Source: an uncultured Acetatifactor sp. (GTDB lineage Bacteria > Bacillota > Clostridia > Lachnospirales > Lachnospiraceae). Taken from it: a stretch of DNA of 64,000 nt. The stretch covers positions 52,303 through 116,302 of the forward strand of contig CAJTMX010000009.1 of NCBI GenBank assembly GCA_910577235.1, given 5' to 3'. How positions within the stretch are numbered: the stretch's first letter is position 1; each line of letters starts with the position of its first letter. The notes under the pieces are model-generated. The model did not search any database. It was given only the letters and a program-made list of their open reading frames with translations, and was not told where the DNA came from. Below, piece by piece: positions 42,666-51,549 of the stretch. Position numbers and translations under genes: made by a program.

Positions 42666-44660
42666 CTACTCCTCCACCAGCTGCAGATCATAGAGCTTTT
42701 TATACAATCCGTTCTGAGCCAGCAGCTCCTGATGGCTGCCAGATTCCCGGATGCGCCCGTGGTGCAGCACGATGATCTTATCCGCATGCTGAATCGTGGA
42801 GAGACGGTGGGCCACCATGATCGTGGTCCGATCTTTCATCAGTACCGACAGGGCCTGGGTGATCAGGCTCTCCGTCTCCGTGTCTATATTGGCGGTGGCC
42901 TCATCCAGCACCAAAATCTTCGGCTCGTAGGCCAGAGTCCGGGCAAAGGATATGAGCTGCCGCTGCCCTGCGGACAAGGTGCTGCCCCGCTCCGTCACCG
43001 GCGCGTCATAGGTCCCGGACATCTTCTCGATAAAAGTATCCGCATGGACGGTCCTGGCCGCCCGGATCACATCTTCCCGGCTGATGGACTCATTGTCCAG
43101 AGAGATATTGCCCTTGATATCCCCTGTAAAGAGAAACACATCCTGCTGTACCTGACCTATGGCCCTGCGCAGCACGGCCTTATCGATCTGCCGGATATCC
43201 ACGCCGTCGATCAGTATCTCACCTTTTTGTATATCAAAATACCGTCCGATCAAATTCAGGATGGATGTCTTGCCCGCCCCTGTGGCACCCACAAAGGCTA
43301 CCTTCTCCCCGGGACGGATCACAAAATTTACATCCTTTAATATATAGTCTTCCTTTTCATAGGCGAACCACACATGCTTAAATTCGATGCGGCCCTGGAT
43401 ATTCACTTCCATGGGCTGGGGAGGATTCACGATCTGCGGCTCCTCATCCAGAATGGAGAATATCTTCTCCGCCGAGGCCAAAGAAGACTGTAGCGTACCA
43501 AACTGTTCCGCCAGCTCCTGAATCGGCTCAAAGAAAGAGCTGATATAGGTGATGAACACGAACAGCGTGCCCAGAGACAGCGTACCGCCCAACACCGAAT
43601 AACTGCCGGTCCCTATTACGATCACCATGGCGATGATGGACAGAAAATAGATACTGGGCCGGAAGATCGCAAAGGTCATTACTTCCCGCCAGTTGGCGCG
43701 AAACAGCTCTCTGGATTTATTCTCAAATTCCCCATACTTTTCTTTTTCCCGCACAAACACCTGGATCAGCCGCATGCCGGAAATATGCTCGGACAAAAAA
43801 GTATTCAGCTCCGTGATCTTGTTGCGGGTAATCTGGTAAGCCTTACGGGAATAAAACCGGAATACAAAGGTGAGTACACCCACCACCGGCAGCAGCGCAA
43901 AAGACACCAGGGCCATCCGCACACTGATGGACAGCATCACCAGCGCATAGCCCAGGATCTTCACCACATTTTTAAAGAGACGCACCAGGATCGTGGTAAA
44001 CAGCTCATTTACCGCCTCGGTATCGTTGCTGACTCTTGTCACCAGCTTGCCCACGGGTGTGGTGTTAAAAAAGCTCAGAGACAGGCTGTGAATATGGGAA
44101 AATACCTGCTCTCTCATGCGGAAGATAATGTTTTGTCCCATCTTTTGCAGCATCCAGGTATCCACGGTGTTCAGCACAAACCCCAGCGCCATCATCAGCA
44201 GATACAGTCCCGCCGCCAATAAAATCCCGGTGAAATCATAATGGCGCAGAGCTTTCAACTGCTCTCTGTCAAGACAACTGGCCCCCGCATCCACATAGGA
44301 CTCGATCAATTCCGGGCTGCCCTCGGTCAATGCCTGGCTCTCGGCGGCGGTAAGCCCCTCTGCCATATAGTATTTATCCTTATAGAGAAAAAGCTGGTAA
44401 TACATATAGACGCTGGAGTCCTGTAGCGTTCGCATTTCCTCACTGTCCCAAACCAGCCAGATATCCCCATAGGGAACCGCTCCCTCGGTTTCCTGTGTCG
44501 TTTTCAGAAAAGGCTTATAATATCCGTTTATATGGTCGTCTATGGCATCCCCTATGATGATCGGACGGTACAGCTCCACCACGATAATGAACAGCACCAG
44601 AATTGTAGCTGCTGTCATCGTCCATTTGTGAGGCTTAAGATATGTCAATAATCTGCGCAT
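42666..44660 (-). CDS. heterodimeric ABC exporter subunit with consensus NBD (BmrD/YheH-like)
   Basis: 664 aa from M-R-R-L-L-T, one base after the previous gene stop; AAGGGGG precedes it. The membrane domain is unusual in having an extracellular insert of about 100 residues between helices 1 and 2 (about 45-135), as in BmrD-type subunits. ATPase: Walker A G-A-T-G-A-G-K-T-S, signature L-S-A-G-Q-R-Q, Walker B I-L-V-L-D-E-A-T-A-N-I-D with catalytic Glu, and switch H in V-A-H-R-L. Paired with the upstream degenerate subunit, it should form a multidrug-type exporter. Confidence 0.92.
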   Translation of the reverse strand: MRRLLTYLKPHKWTMTAATILVLFIIVVELYRPIIIGDAIDDHINGYYKPFLKTTQETEGAVPYGDIWLVWDSEEMRTLQDSSVYMYYQLFLYKDKYYMAEGLTAAESQALTEGSPELIESYVDAGASCLDREQLKALRHYDFTGILLAAGLYLLMMALGFVLNTVDTWMLQKMGQNIIFRMREQVFSHIHSLSLSFFNTTPVGKLVTRVSNDTEAVNELFTTILVRLFKNVVKILGYALVMLSISVRMALVSFALLPVVGVLTFVFRFYSRKAYQITRNKITELNTFLSEHISGMRLIQVFVREKEKYGEFENKSRELFRANWREVMTFAIFRPSIYFLSIIAMVIVIGTGSYSVLGGTLSLGTLFVFITYISSFFEPIQELAEQFGTLQSSLASAEKIFSILDEEPQIVNPPQPMEVNIQGRIEFKHVWFAYEKEDYILKDVNFVIRPGEKVAFVGATGAGKTSILNLIGRYFDIQKGEILIDGVDIRQIDKAVLRRAIGQVQQDVFLFTGDIKGNISLDNESISREDVIRAARTVHADTFIEKMSGTYDAPVTERGSTLSAGQRQLISFARTLAYEPKILVLDEATANIDTETESLITQALSVLMKDRTTIMVAHRLSTIQHADKIIVLHHGRIRESGSHQELLAQNGLYKKLYDLQLVEE

Positions 44661-44661
44661 A

Positions 44662-46575
44662 TTACTCGGCCCCCTTTCCCGCGGTCTGAACACGCTCCTC
44701 AGCCTGCACATGTCCCTCAGCCTGCACATACTCCCCGGCCTGACCGCCAGCATTCTGAGGAAGCTCGTCCCCATACTCTCTGTGCAGCGCCGCTCGCTGC
44801 TCACCCATGGCGGCCTCCAGCTGCTGTTTTTCAAACATTTCGTAATAGATTCCCTTTTGTTCCATGAGCCGGGCATGATTACCCACCTCTGCTGCCCGGC
44901 CCTCCTCCAGAACCAGAATCACATCCGCATGCTGGATCGTGGAGATCCTATGGGCAATGAGGATGGTAGTCTTGCCACGGCGATTCTCATGAAGGTTGCG
45001 CAGCAGCTGTTCCTCCGTGTCCGTATCAACAGCGGACAGAGCGTCATCCAATATCAGTATGGGAGCGTCCTTCATCAGCGCTCTGGCTATGGAACTGCGC
45101 TGTTTCTGACCGCCGGAGAGCGTGACGCCCCGCTCTCCCACCACCGTATCGTATCCTTCCGGAAATTCCATGATGCTGTCATGGATGCAGGCCGCTGTGG
45201 TGGCCGCCACAATCCGCTCCATATCCTGTCCTTCCACTCCAAAGGCAATGTTCGCTTTCAGTGTGTCGGAAAACAGGAAATTATCCTGAGGCACATATGC
45301 GATCTGTCTCCGCAGAGACGACAGGGGGATGGTATTGATATCCCTGCCGTCCAGCAGGATCATGCCCCGCTCCGTGTTGTACAGATGCAGCATGAGATTC
45401 ACCAGCGTTGATTTGCCGCTGCCGGTGCGCCCGATGACGGCCAGCGTTGTCCCTGCCGGAACCTCCAGGCAGATATCCTGGAGATCAGGAGCCGGCGCCC
45501 CTTTGTGGGTATAGGTCAAATGGGAGAATGTAATCTGGCCGGTCAGCGGAATCTCCTGCTCCCGCCAAGTCTCCGATGCTCTCTCCGAACGAAAAAGATC
45601 CGGCATATCCTGCACACCCGGCTCCTGCTCCATGACGGCCTGCACGCGCTTGATGGACGCCCCGCCTTGAGCAAAGGTATTGATGGCGTCTCCGCAGGCC
45701 AGCATGGGCCATACCAGCATGTTTACATACTGATGAAACGCCACGAAACGGCCCAGCGTTATCTCTCCCACGATGGCCAGATATCCGCCATAGATCAGCG
45801 TCACCAGACTGCTGATGCCGATAAACACCTCCAGCAGCGGCATGACCACCGCCTGCAGGCGCACCAGATTCAAGTTTTTCTCCCGGGTTCTCTCATTTGC
45901 TTTCGTAAAAGTCCTGAGCTGCGCCTGCTCCCTGACAAAAGCCTTGATAACCCGGATGCCCGAGAAACTTTCCTGCACATAGTCTGTCAGATCCGACACC
46001 GCTTCCTGACGCTCCATATATCTGGCATGGATGATCTTGCCATAATAGATCGTGCCTCCGCAGATCACCACCATGGGAATCAACGCCAACAGCGTCAGCT
46101 TTACATTGACATACACCATCATCTGTCCGATGACCATGACCGTCATCACCGTGGCATCAAAAGCAGAGATAACCGCCATACCGATGGCCATGCGGATCGC
46201 GTTTAAATCGCTGGTAAAACGGGTCATCAGGTCGCCGGTCTTATTCTCATTGAAATAGTCCACGCTCATTTTTTCCAGATGAGCAAACATATCATCCCGC
46301 AGCTCTTTCTCTATTTTTCTGGCAGACCCGAACAGAAAATATCTCCAGAGAAAACGTCCCAGCGCCAGTGTCAGCCCCAGCATCAACAGCCCCAGCAAAC
46401 AGGTCTTTACCCCCGTCCAGTCCAGAGTATGATCTGTAAGACCATCCGTGATAGTGCCTGTGATCCTGGGAATATACAAATTGGCAAAGTCCACCACAAA
46501 CAACGTGATAATGCCTGCCACATAATGCCATTTATGCCTTTTGATATACTGCATGATAAAGCGTAATTGTTCCAT
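44662..46575 (-). CDS. heterodimeric ABC exporter subunit with degenerate NBD (BmrC/YheI-like)
   Basis: 637 aa from M-E-Q-L-R-F, with AAAGGA upstream. Six membrane helices lie in about 15-300. ATPase: Walker A G-R-T-G-S-G-K-S-T, signature L-S-G-G-Q-K-Q-R, switch H in I-A-H-R-I. Walker B reads I-L-I-L-D-D-A-L-S-A-V-D, with Asp where the catalytic Glu normally stands. This is the asymmetry known for BmrC and TM287. The last 40 residues carry short Q-A-E-G/E-x-V-Q repeats after the NBD. It is the first gene of the pair. Confidence 0.92.
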   Translation of the reverse strand: MEQLRFIMQYIKRHKWHYVAGIITLFVVDFANLYIPRITGTITDGLTDHTLDWTGVKTCLLGLLMLGLTLALGRFLWRYFLFGSARKIEKELRDDMFAHLEKMSVDYFNENKTGDLMTRFTSDLNAIRMAIGMAVISAFDATVMTVMVIGQMMVYVNVKLTLLALIPMVVICGGTIYYGKIIHARYMERQEAVSDLTDYVQESFSGIRVIKAFVREQAQLRTFTKANERTREKNLNLVRLQAVVMPLLEVFIGISSLVTLIYGGYLAIVGEITLGRFVAFHQYVNMLVWPMLACGDAINTFAQGGASIKRVQAVMEQEPGVQDMPDLFRSERASETWREQEIPLTGQITFSHLTYTHKGAPAPDLQDICLEVPAGTTLAVIGRTGSGKSTLVNLMLHLYNTERGMILLDGRDINTIPLSSLRRQIAYVPQDNFLFSDTLKANIAFGVEGQDMERIVAATTAACIHDSIMEFPEGYDTVVGERGVTLSGGQKQRSSIARALMKDAPILILDDALSAVDTDTEEQLLRNLHENRRGKTTILIAHRISTIQHADVILVLEEGRAAEVGNHARLMEQKGIYYEMFEKQQLEAAMGEQRAALHREYGDELPQNAGGQAGEYVQAEGHVQAEERVQTAGKGAE

Positions 46576-46714
46576 GATTCTTTTCCTTTGCCTGGCTTGC
46601 GCCATGATTATCTATCTTGAGCCACGAAATAAATCATATCATAAATATAAATTTAATTCTACTGAAATGAGAACTTTTTGCGCAGATTACTTTTTGAGTA
46701 TAGAGACGCGGATC

Positions 46715-46746
46715 AAAAAAGAAGACGGCCCAAAACGCAGCCGTCT
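46715..46746 (-). terminator. terminator of htpG
   Basis: On the minus strand AGACGGC and GCCGTCT form a 7-bp stem around a 10-nt loop, followed by TCTTTTTT. It is 33 bp after the htpG stop. Confidence 0.85.
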
Positions 46747-46778
46747 CCTGTTCTGTTAACGCCAATATACTATTTTCA

Positions 46779-49025
46779 CTACTTTGCCAGCAACAGCATG
46801 ATGTCGTTGCTTCTGGCGATAAACTTGGTCATTGCCTCCGGCGCCAGCGGCGCATGCTGGATCTTAGCCAGATCATACAGCTGTTCGCAGATCATCTCCA
46901 CATTCTCGCCGTCCTGATGCTCTACCACATACTGGACCAGCGGATGATTTACATTCAGTACCAGAGTCTCTCCCTCCGCGCCGAAACCGCCCATATCCAT
47001 GCCGTTCATGGAATACATCCTCATCATGTCCTGCATCCGTCTGCTCTCCTCGGACAGCGTAATCACGGAGGATATTTTTTTATTCTTCAATTTTTCTACC
47101 TTGACGGTGATCTTGTCATTCTTTAGGGCCTTCTTCATAATGGCGGCTATTGCCTCAGCCTGCTCCTCCATCTCCTTTTCGGCTTTCTTGGAAGTCTTGG
47201 CTTTCATTGTGTCTGTCAGATCCGCATCGATGCGCAGGAACTTGACACCCTCGTTCTTGGACTCCAGCTGGGAGATGAAGGGCTGATCGATATTGTGGGT
47301 CAGGATCACAGCGTCCATCTTGGCGGCCTTGAACATATTGATATACTGGCTCTGCTGCTGTTCGTCCGTCACATAGTAGATAATCTTTTCCTTCTTCTCT
47401 TCCTCCTCGGATTCTTCCTGAGTATCCTCGCCTTCGCTCTGTCCTTCCGCAGGCTCCTCCGATACAATCTCGGCCTCTACTTTTTGTCCGTTCTCGTCCA
47501 CTGCGCCGCCGCTCTGAACTGTCTCGCCATTCTCATCTGCAGCATCGCCGCCCTGAACTGCCCCGCCATTCTCATCTGCTGCGCCGCCGCTCTGCGCCTC
47601 ACGGTTTTCATCCGCAGCACCGCCGGACTTCTCCGCCGAATCGGCCTCCGGTGTCTCCTCATCCGTGGGTTTCACCTCCAGACACTCCGGCAGAGTCAGA
47701 TACTTGCCCTCCAGATTCTTGAAAAGGATATAATCGTTCATCTTTTCGCAGAACTTGTCATCCTTCAGGCAGCCGAACTTGATAAAGGGACTGATATCAT
47801 CCCAGTATTTGTCGTACTCCTCCTTTTCGGTTTTGCACATACCGGAGAGTTTGTCCGCCACTTTTTTGCTGATAAACTCGGAGATCTTCTTTACAAATCC
47901 ATCGTTCTGCAGCGCGCTTCTGGATACGTTCAGAGGCAGATCGGGACAGTCGATAACGCCTTTAAGCAACATGAGGAATTCCGGTATTACCTCCTTGATA
48001 TTGTCCGCGATAAACACCTGATTATTATACAGTTTAATGGTTCCCTCGATAGATTCATACTCCATATTGATCTTGGGGAAGTACAGGATACCCTTTAAAT
48101 TGAAAGGATAGTCCATATTAAGGTGTACCCAGAACAAAGGCTCCTTGTAGTCCTGAAATACCTTGCGGTAGAATGCCAGATATTCCTCTTTTGTACAGTC
48201 GTTGGGATGCTTTGTCCACAGTGGCGCAGTCTCGTTGACCAGTTCGGGACGCTTTCTGATCTTCAGCTTTTCCTCCTCGGGCTGCGCCTCCTCCTCACCC
48301 TCTTGGGGCTCCTTGACCTCCGGGTGAATCTCTTCGATCACCACGTCGTCCTCCAGCTTTTCATCCGCCTTGATGATCTGTGTCTCCTGGCTATTCGCCT
48401 TGGAAAGGTAAATCTCGGTGGGCATAAAGGAGCAGTATTTTTTCAAAACCTCACGGGCCTTATACTCGTTGCAAAACTCCAGACAGCCGTCGTTTAAGAA
48501 CAGGGTGATCGTAGTTCCCACTTCCTGCCTGTCCCCATCCTCCATGGAAAATTCCGTGCCGCCGTCACATTCCCAATGCACCGCGGTGGCGCCCTCCTGA
48601 TAGGAAAGGGTATCGATATGCACCTCATCGGCCACCATGAACGCAGAGTAAAAACCCAAACCGAAATGCCCGATGATCTGGTCCGCATTGCTCTTATCCT
48701 TATACTTCTCGATAAAGTCGGTGGCTCCGGAGAAAGCGATCTGATTGATATACTCCTCCACCTCATCCGCGGTCATACCCAATCCGTTATCGGTAAAGGT
48801 CAATGTCTTGTTCTCGGGATCGACTACCACATCCATCCTGGCCCTATAGTCGTCCGGCAGAGCGTACTCCCCCATCATATCCAGTTTCTTTAGCTTGGTG
48901 ATGGCGTCACATCCATTGGAGATCAGCTCCCTGTAAAAAATGTCGTGGTCATTGTACAACCACTTTTTGATGATCGGAAAAATGTTTTCGCTGTTGATTG
49001 ACAAACTGCCGCTTTTCGCTGCCAT
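46779..49025 (-). CDS. htpG: Hsp90-family chaperone HtpG with repetitive acidic insert
   Basis: 748 aa from M-A-A-K-S-G, which is preceded by AAAGGA; an in-frame GTG three codons upstream is unlikely. The GHKL ATPase has the E-L-I-S-N-G-C-D-A-I helix, D-N-G-L-G-M and G-H-F-G-L-G-F-Y-S-A-F motifs. The middle and C-terminal domains are complete. E. coli HtpG is 624 aa; the excess comes from an acidic segment at about 240-262 and a Gly/Ala/Glu-rich repeat insert at about 452-541 (four copies of a 13-aa S-G-G-A-A-D-E-N-G unit). Regulation by HrcA is indicated by the CIRCE element upstream. Confidence 0.95.
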   Translation of the reverse strand: MAAKSGSLSINSENIFPIIKKWLYNDHDIFYRELISNGCDAITKLKKLDMMGEYALPDDYRARMDVVVDPENKTLTFTDNGLGMTADEVEEYINQIAFSGATDFIEKYKDKSNADQIIGHFGLGFYSAFMVADEVHIDTLSYQEGATAVHWECDGGTEFSMEDGDRQEVGTTITLFLNDGCLEFCNEYKAREVLKKYCSFMPTEIYLSKANSQETQIIKADEKLEDDVVIEEIHPEVKEPQEGEEEAQPEEEKLKIRKRPELVNETAPLWTKHPNDCTKEEYLAFYRKVFQDYKEPLFWVHLNMDYPFNLKGILYFPKINMEYESIEGTIKLYNNQVFIADNIKEVIPEFLMLLKGVIDCPDLPLNVSRSALQNDGFVKKISEFISKKVADKLSGMCKTEKEEYDKYWDDISPFIKFGCLKDDKFCEKMNDYILFKNLEGKYLTLPECLEVKPTDEETPEADSAEKSGGAADENREAQSGGAADENGGAVQGGDAADENGETVQSGGAVDENGQKVEAEIVSEEPAEGQSEGEDTQEESEEEEKKEKIIYYVTDEQQQSQYINMFKAAKMDAVILTHNIDQPFISQLESKNEGVKFLRIDADLTDTMKAKTSKKAEKEMEEQAEAIAAIMKKALKNDKITVKVEKLKNKKISSVITLSEESRRMQDMMRMYSMNGMDMGGFGAEGETLVLNVNHPLVQYVVEHQDGENVEMICEQLYDLAKIQHAPLAPEAMTKFIARSNDIMLLLAK
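47478..47636 (-). repeat. 39-bp in-frame repeats within htpG
   Basis: Four imperfect copies of a 12-13-codon unit (S-G-G-A-A-D-E-N-x-x-x-V-Q) lie in tandem. Their base composition is GC-rich and low in complexity compared with the rest of htpG. Confidence 0.8.
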
Positions 49026-49101
49026 ACTTACCACATCCTTTTCTTATTCTTTATTTTCTCTTTTCCTTTGCAGAGAAACGCTTTCCCTGCCGCTAATGAT
49101 A

Positions 49102-49130
49102 AGTGTAAATCTCCGTCCCGAAAATGTCAA
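49102..49130 (-). promoter_or_regulatory. sigma-A promoter of htpG
   Basis: On the minus strand TTGACA (49125-49130) and TACACT (49102-49107) are spaced exactly 17 nt. The -10 is 76 bp before the ATG. Confidence 0.7.
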
Positions 49131-49137
49131 TACAAAA

Positions 49138-49164
49138 TTAGCACTCATTTGGTCTGAGTGCTAA
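49138..49164. promoter_or_regulatory. CIRCE element (HrcA operator)
   Basis: TTAGCACTC-N9-GAGTGCTAA is a perfect match to the CIRCE consensus. It begins 7 bp upstream of the htpG -35 hexamer, 113 bp before the start codon. HrcA binds CIRCE and represses heat-shock genes such as groESL and dnaK. No hrcA, groEL or dnaK is in the window. Confidence 0.93.
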
Positions 49165-49172
49165 CAGCGCAT

Positions 49173-49201
49173 AAAAAAACGCCGCATTTACGGCATTTTT
49201 T
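49173..49201 (-). terminator. terminator of the PpiC lipoprotein gene (possibly bidirectional)
   Basis: AAAAAATGCCG / CGGCGTTTTTT on the minus strand (one U-G pair) around a 6-nt loop, with A and T runs on both sides. It lies 29 bp past the lipoprotein stop and just before the CIRCE element. Confidence 0.75.
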
Positions 49202-49229
49202 CACACTTGCTATAATTCTAAAATTTTCA

Positions 49230-50336
49230 TTAACTGTTATTTTGTCTCTCAAATCGTAGGTATGTCTCAAGAAAGTCATCCGTTTTGACTTCCTCGTCAT
49301 GAATCAGCGCAATCTGCTGCCACAGCTGCTCATTCATATTGCGCGCCAAAGTATCCACAAACGCCTCATACTCCTGTCCGAATGCCTCGCCCCTTCTCTC
49401 CTCCACGATCTTCTCTTTATTGGCGTCCGTCTCCTCCCGGTCAAATGTGCTGACGCAGCGTATCAGGTGATAGCCGCCATCCAGTTCCACCACCTCGCTG
49501 ATCTCACCGCTGCCCAGCCTGAAAGCAACCTCCTCCAGCGTGGCGTCGATCTCACCCTTGCGAAAAGAATACCGCAGGTTCTGGTCATCACTGTATTTTG
49601 CCGCAAGCTCTGCAAAATCTTCCTCTCCGCTTACCGCCAGTTCCCGCAGCCCCGCGATCTGCTCATAGCATTCCTTCTTCATGCTATCCGGGTAGTCGAT
49701 GCGTTTGCCGGTACCGTCCGTGGTATAGGTGCGGATAAGAATATGCTCAATAGTGATTGTGCGAGCTTCGTCGTCACTGATCTCCGGATTGATTCCCTCT
49801 ATGATCTGGTTGTATACCTTCTCCGCCATGGCATACTCCGTATACATCTGCAGAATAGTCTCCCGATCTACCCCTATGACCTGACGCTCATGCTCCGTGA
49901 GAGAAGCAAAATAGGTGTCCGCCGCGGCAGTCACCTGCTGCAGCTCCTCCTCATCCAGCTCCATCTCTCTCTCCTTCGCCATCAGGCACATGGTCTTGAT
50001 CTGGGCCAGCTTTGCCAACACGGTGTCCTTTACGTTGTCCTCCAGGGTCATACCGCCGAGCTCCACATTCCAGATCTCTTCCCCATATACGTTCTCATAC
50101 TGATTCTGTGTATTCACCAGATATACCATAAACTCCGGCAGAGCGCAGGAGCTGCGGCCGATGCGGAACACTTCGTCCTTGCCAAGGCCTGTAGTAAAGA
50201 CCACTCGGGAGTACTCTCCCTCCCTGCCACAGGCGCACAGAGAGACTGCCGCCAGTATCATAGCCAACAGTATCCCTGCCAATCTGCCGTAACGCACACG
50301 CCTTTTCTGTACAGTCATTTTTGCCAATTTCCTCAT
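49230..50336 (-). CDS. PpiC/PrsA-like peptidyl-prolyl isomerase lipoprotein
   Basis: 368 aa; a second start at M7 is possible. The N terminus is a lipoprotein signal (basic residues, hydrophobic core about 19-33, then S-L-C-A-C-G, with the second Cys a likely lipidation site). A SurA-N-like helical region fills about 60-190, and the parvulin rotamase domain about 195-305, with I-T-I-E-H-I-L-I and G-G-Y-H-L-I. It should assist folding of exported proteins outside the membrane. It lies 67 bp downstream of ilvE, with the ilvE terminator between them. Confidence 0.88.
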   Translation of the reverse strand: MRKLAKMTVQKRRVRYGRLAGILLAMILAAVSLCACGREGEYSRVVFTTGLGKDEVFRIGRSSCALPEFMVYLVNTQNQYENVYGEEIWNVELGGMTLEDNVKDTVLAKLAQIKTMCLMAKEREMELDEEELQQVTAAADTYFASLTEHERQVIGVDRETILQMYTEYAMAEKVYNQIIEGINPEISDDEARTITIEHILIRTYTTDGTGKRIDYPDSMKKECYEQIAGLRELAVSGEEDFAELAAKYSDDQNLRYSFRKGEIDATLEEVAFRLGSGEISEVVELDGGYHLIRCVSTFDREETDANKEKIVEERRGEAFGQEYEAFVDTLARNMNEQLWQQIALIHDEEVKTDDFLETYLRFERQNNS

Positions 50337-50343
50337 TCTCTCT

Positions 50344-50386
50344 AAAAAAACGTCCGATCCGAAAGGCTCTCCTCACAGATCGGACG
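50344..50386 (-). terminator. terminator of ilvE
   Basis: CGTCCGATC and GATCGGACG form a perfect 9-bp stem around an 18-nt loop, followed on the minus strand by seven T. It lies 17 bp past the ilvE stop; the T-run overlaps the leader of the next gene. Confidence 0.88.
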
Positions 50387-50403
50387 CACTATAACCACAT
50401 TAT

Positions 50404-51429
50404 TTACCGGATTACATGAATCCATCCCTCTGGAGCCTGAATGCGCCCCATCTGAATGCCGGTCAGCGTGTCATACAACTTTTGTGTGACAGGGCCCATC
50501 TCGTTCATACCGCTGGGCATACAGATCTCTCTGCCGTGATCCACGATCTTACCCACAGGAGAAATCACCGCCGCCGTACCGCACAGACCGCATTCCGCAA
50601 AATCCTGTACCTCTTCCAGCAATACCTCCCGCTCCTCCACCTCGAGACCCAGATACTCTTTGGCCACATGCACCAGTGAACGGCGGGTGATGGAGGGAAG
50701 TATACTATTTGACTTGGGCGTAACCACCTTATTATCCCTGGTCACAAACAGGAAGTTAGCGCCTCCCGTCTCCTCTACCTTGGTATGGGTCCCGGGATCA
50801 AGATACATATTCTCGTCATATCCCTCATGGTGAGCGGACACAATGGCATGCAGACTCATAGCATAGTTCAGTCCCGCTTTGATATGTCCCGTACCGTTGG
50901 GCGCTGCCCGGTCAAAATCGCTGACACGGATGGTCAACGGCTTAACACCGCCTTTAAAGTAAGGGCCCACAGGGGTACAGAAAAGTCTGAACTGGTAATC
51001 CTCCGCAGGTTTCACACCGATAACCGAATTCACACCGAACATATAAGGCCGCAGATACAGAGTAGCCCCACTGCCATAGGGAGGCACATAGGCCTCGTTG
51101 GCGGCCACCACCCGGGTCACGGCGTCGATAAATCTCTCTTTGGGAAATACCGGCATCTCCAGCCTGGCTGCCGAATCCATCATTCTCTCCGCATTCAGGT
51201 CGGGACGGAACGTTACGATATGTCCGTCCTCCGTGGTGTATGCCTTAAGTCCTTCAAAGATCGTCTGGGCATACTGCAATACGCCTGCGCATTCATTCAG
51301 CACGATATTGGCGTCCTGCGTCAACGCGCCCTCATCCCACGCTCCTTTGGTAAAGTTGGATACATATCTGTAATCTGTCTGCACATATCCAAAGCCTAAA
51401 TTGCTCCAGTCAATGTTTTTCTTCTCCAT
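50404..51429 (-). CDS. ilvE: branched-chain amino acid aminotransferase
   Basis: 341 aa, class IV PLP aminotransferase. The PLP lysine is K184 in G-H-I-K-A-G-L-N-Y-A. The F-E-G-L-K-A-Y and L-Y-L-R-P-Y-M-F-G substrate segments and V-E-E-T-G-G-A-N-F are present. It catalyses the last step of Leu, Ile and Val synthesis, or the first of their breakdown. It stands as a single gene between its own promoter and terminator; no T-box leader was recognised (the leader is about 60 nt). Confidence 0.95.
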   Translation of the reverse strand: MEKKNIDWSNLGFGYVQTDYRYVSNFTKGAWDEGALTQDANIVLNECAGVLQYAQTIFEGLKAYTTEDGHIVTFRPDLNAERMMDSAARLEMPVFPKERFIDAVTRVVAANEAYVPPYGSGATLYLRPYMFGVNSVIGVKPAEDYQFRLFCTPVGPYFKGGVKPLTIRVSDFDRAAPNGTGHIKAGLNYAMSLHAIVSAHHEGYDENMYLDPGTHTKVEETGGANFLFVTRDNKVVTPKSNSILPSITRRSLVHVAKEYLGLEVEEREVLLEEVQDFAECGLCGTAAVISPVGKIVDHGREICMPSGMNEMGPVTQKLYDTLTGIQMGRIQAPEGWIHVIR

Positions 51430-51496
51430 CTCAAACCCTCATCCTTTCTTATCTAAAGCTCTGCAGCGCAACGCCTCGCACAAATCTTTTTTGTAT

Positions 51497-51524
51497 ATTA
51501 TAAACCTTTCCCCTTGAATGTCAA
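51497..51524 (-). promoter_or_regulatory. sigma-A promoter of ilvE
   Basis: On the minus strand TTGACA (51519-51524) and TATAAT (51497-51502), both perfect hexamers, are spaced 16 nt. The -10 is 67 bp before the ATG; AAAGGATGAGGG precedes the start. Confidence 0.85.
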
Positions 51525-51549
51525 CACGAAAAAGGATTACTTTTACAAG

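Noticed and set aside
47295..48098. Plus-strand Leu-rich frame of 267 codons resembling a membrane protein
   Set aside because: It is the complement of Glu/Lys-rich htpG codons, which always read as hydrophobic residues.
51430..51549. T-box or leucine leader before ilvE
   Set aside because: The promoter lies 67 bp before the start, leaving too little leader for a T-box, and no T-box sequence is seen.
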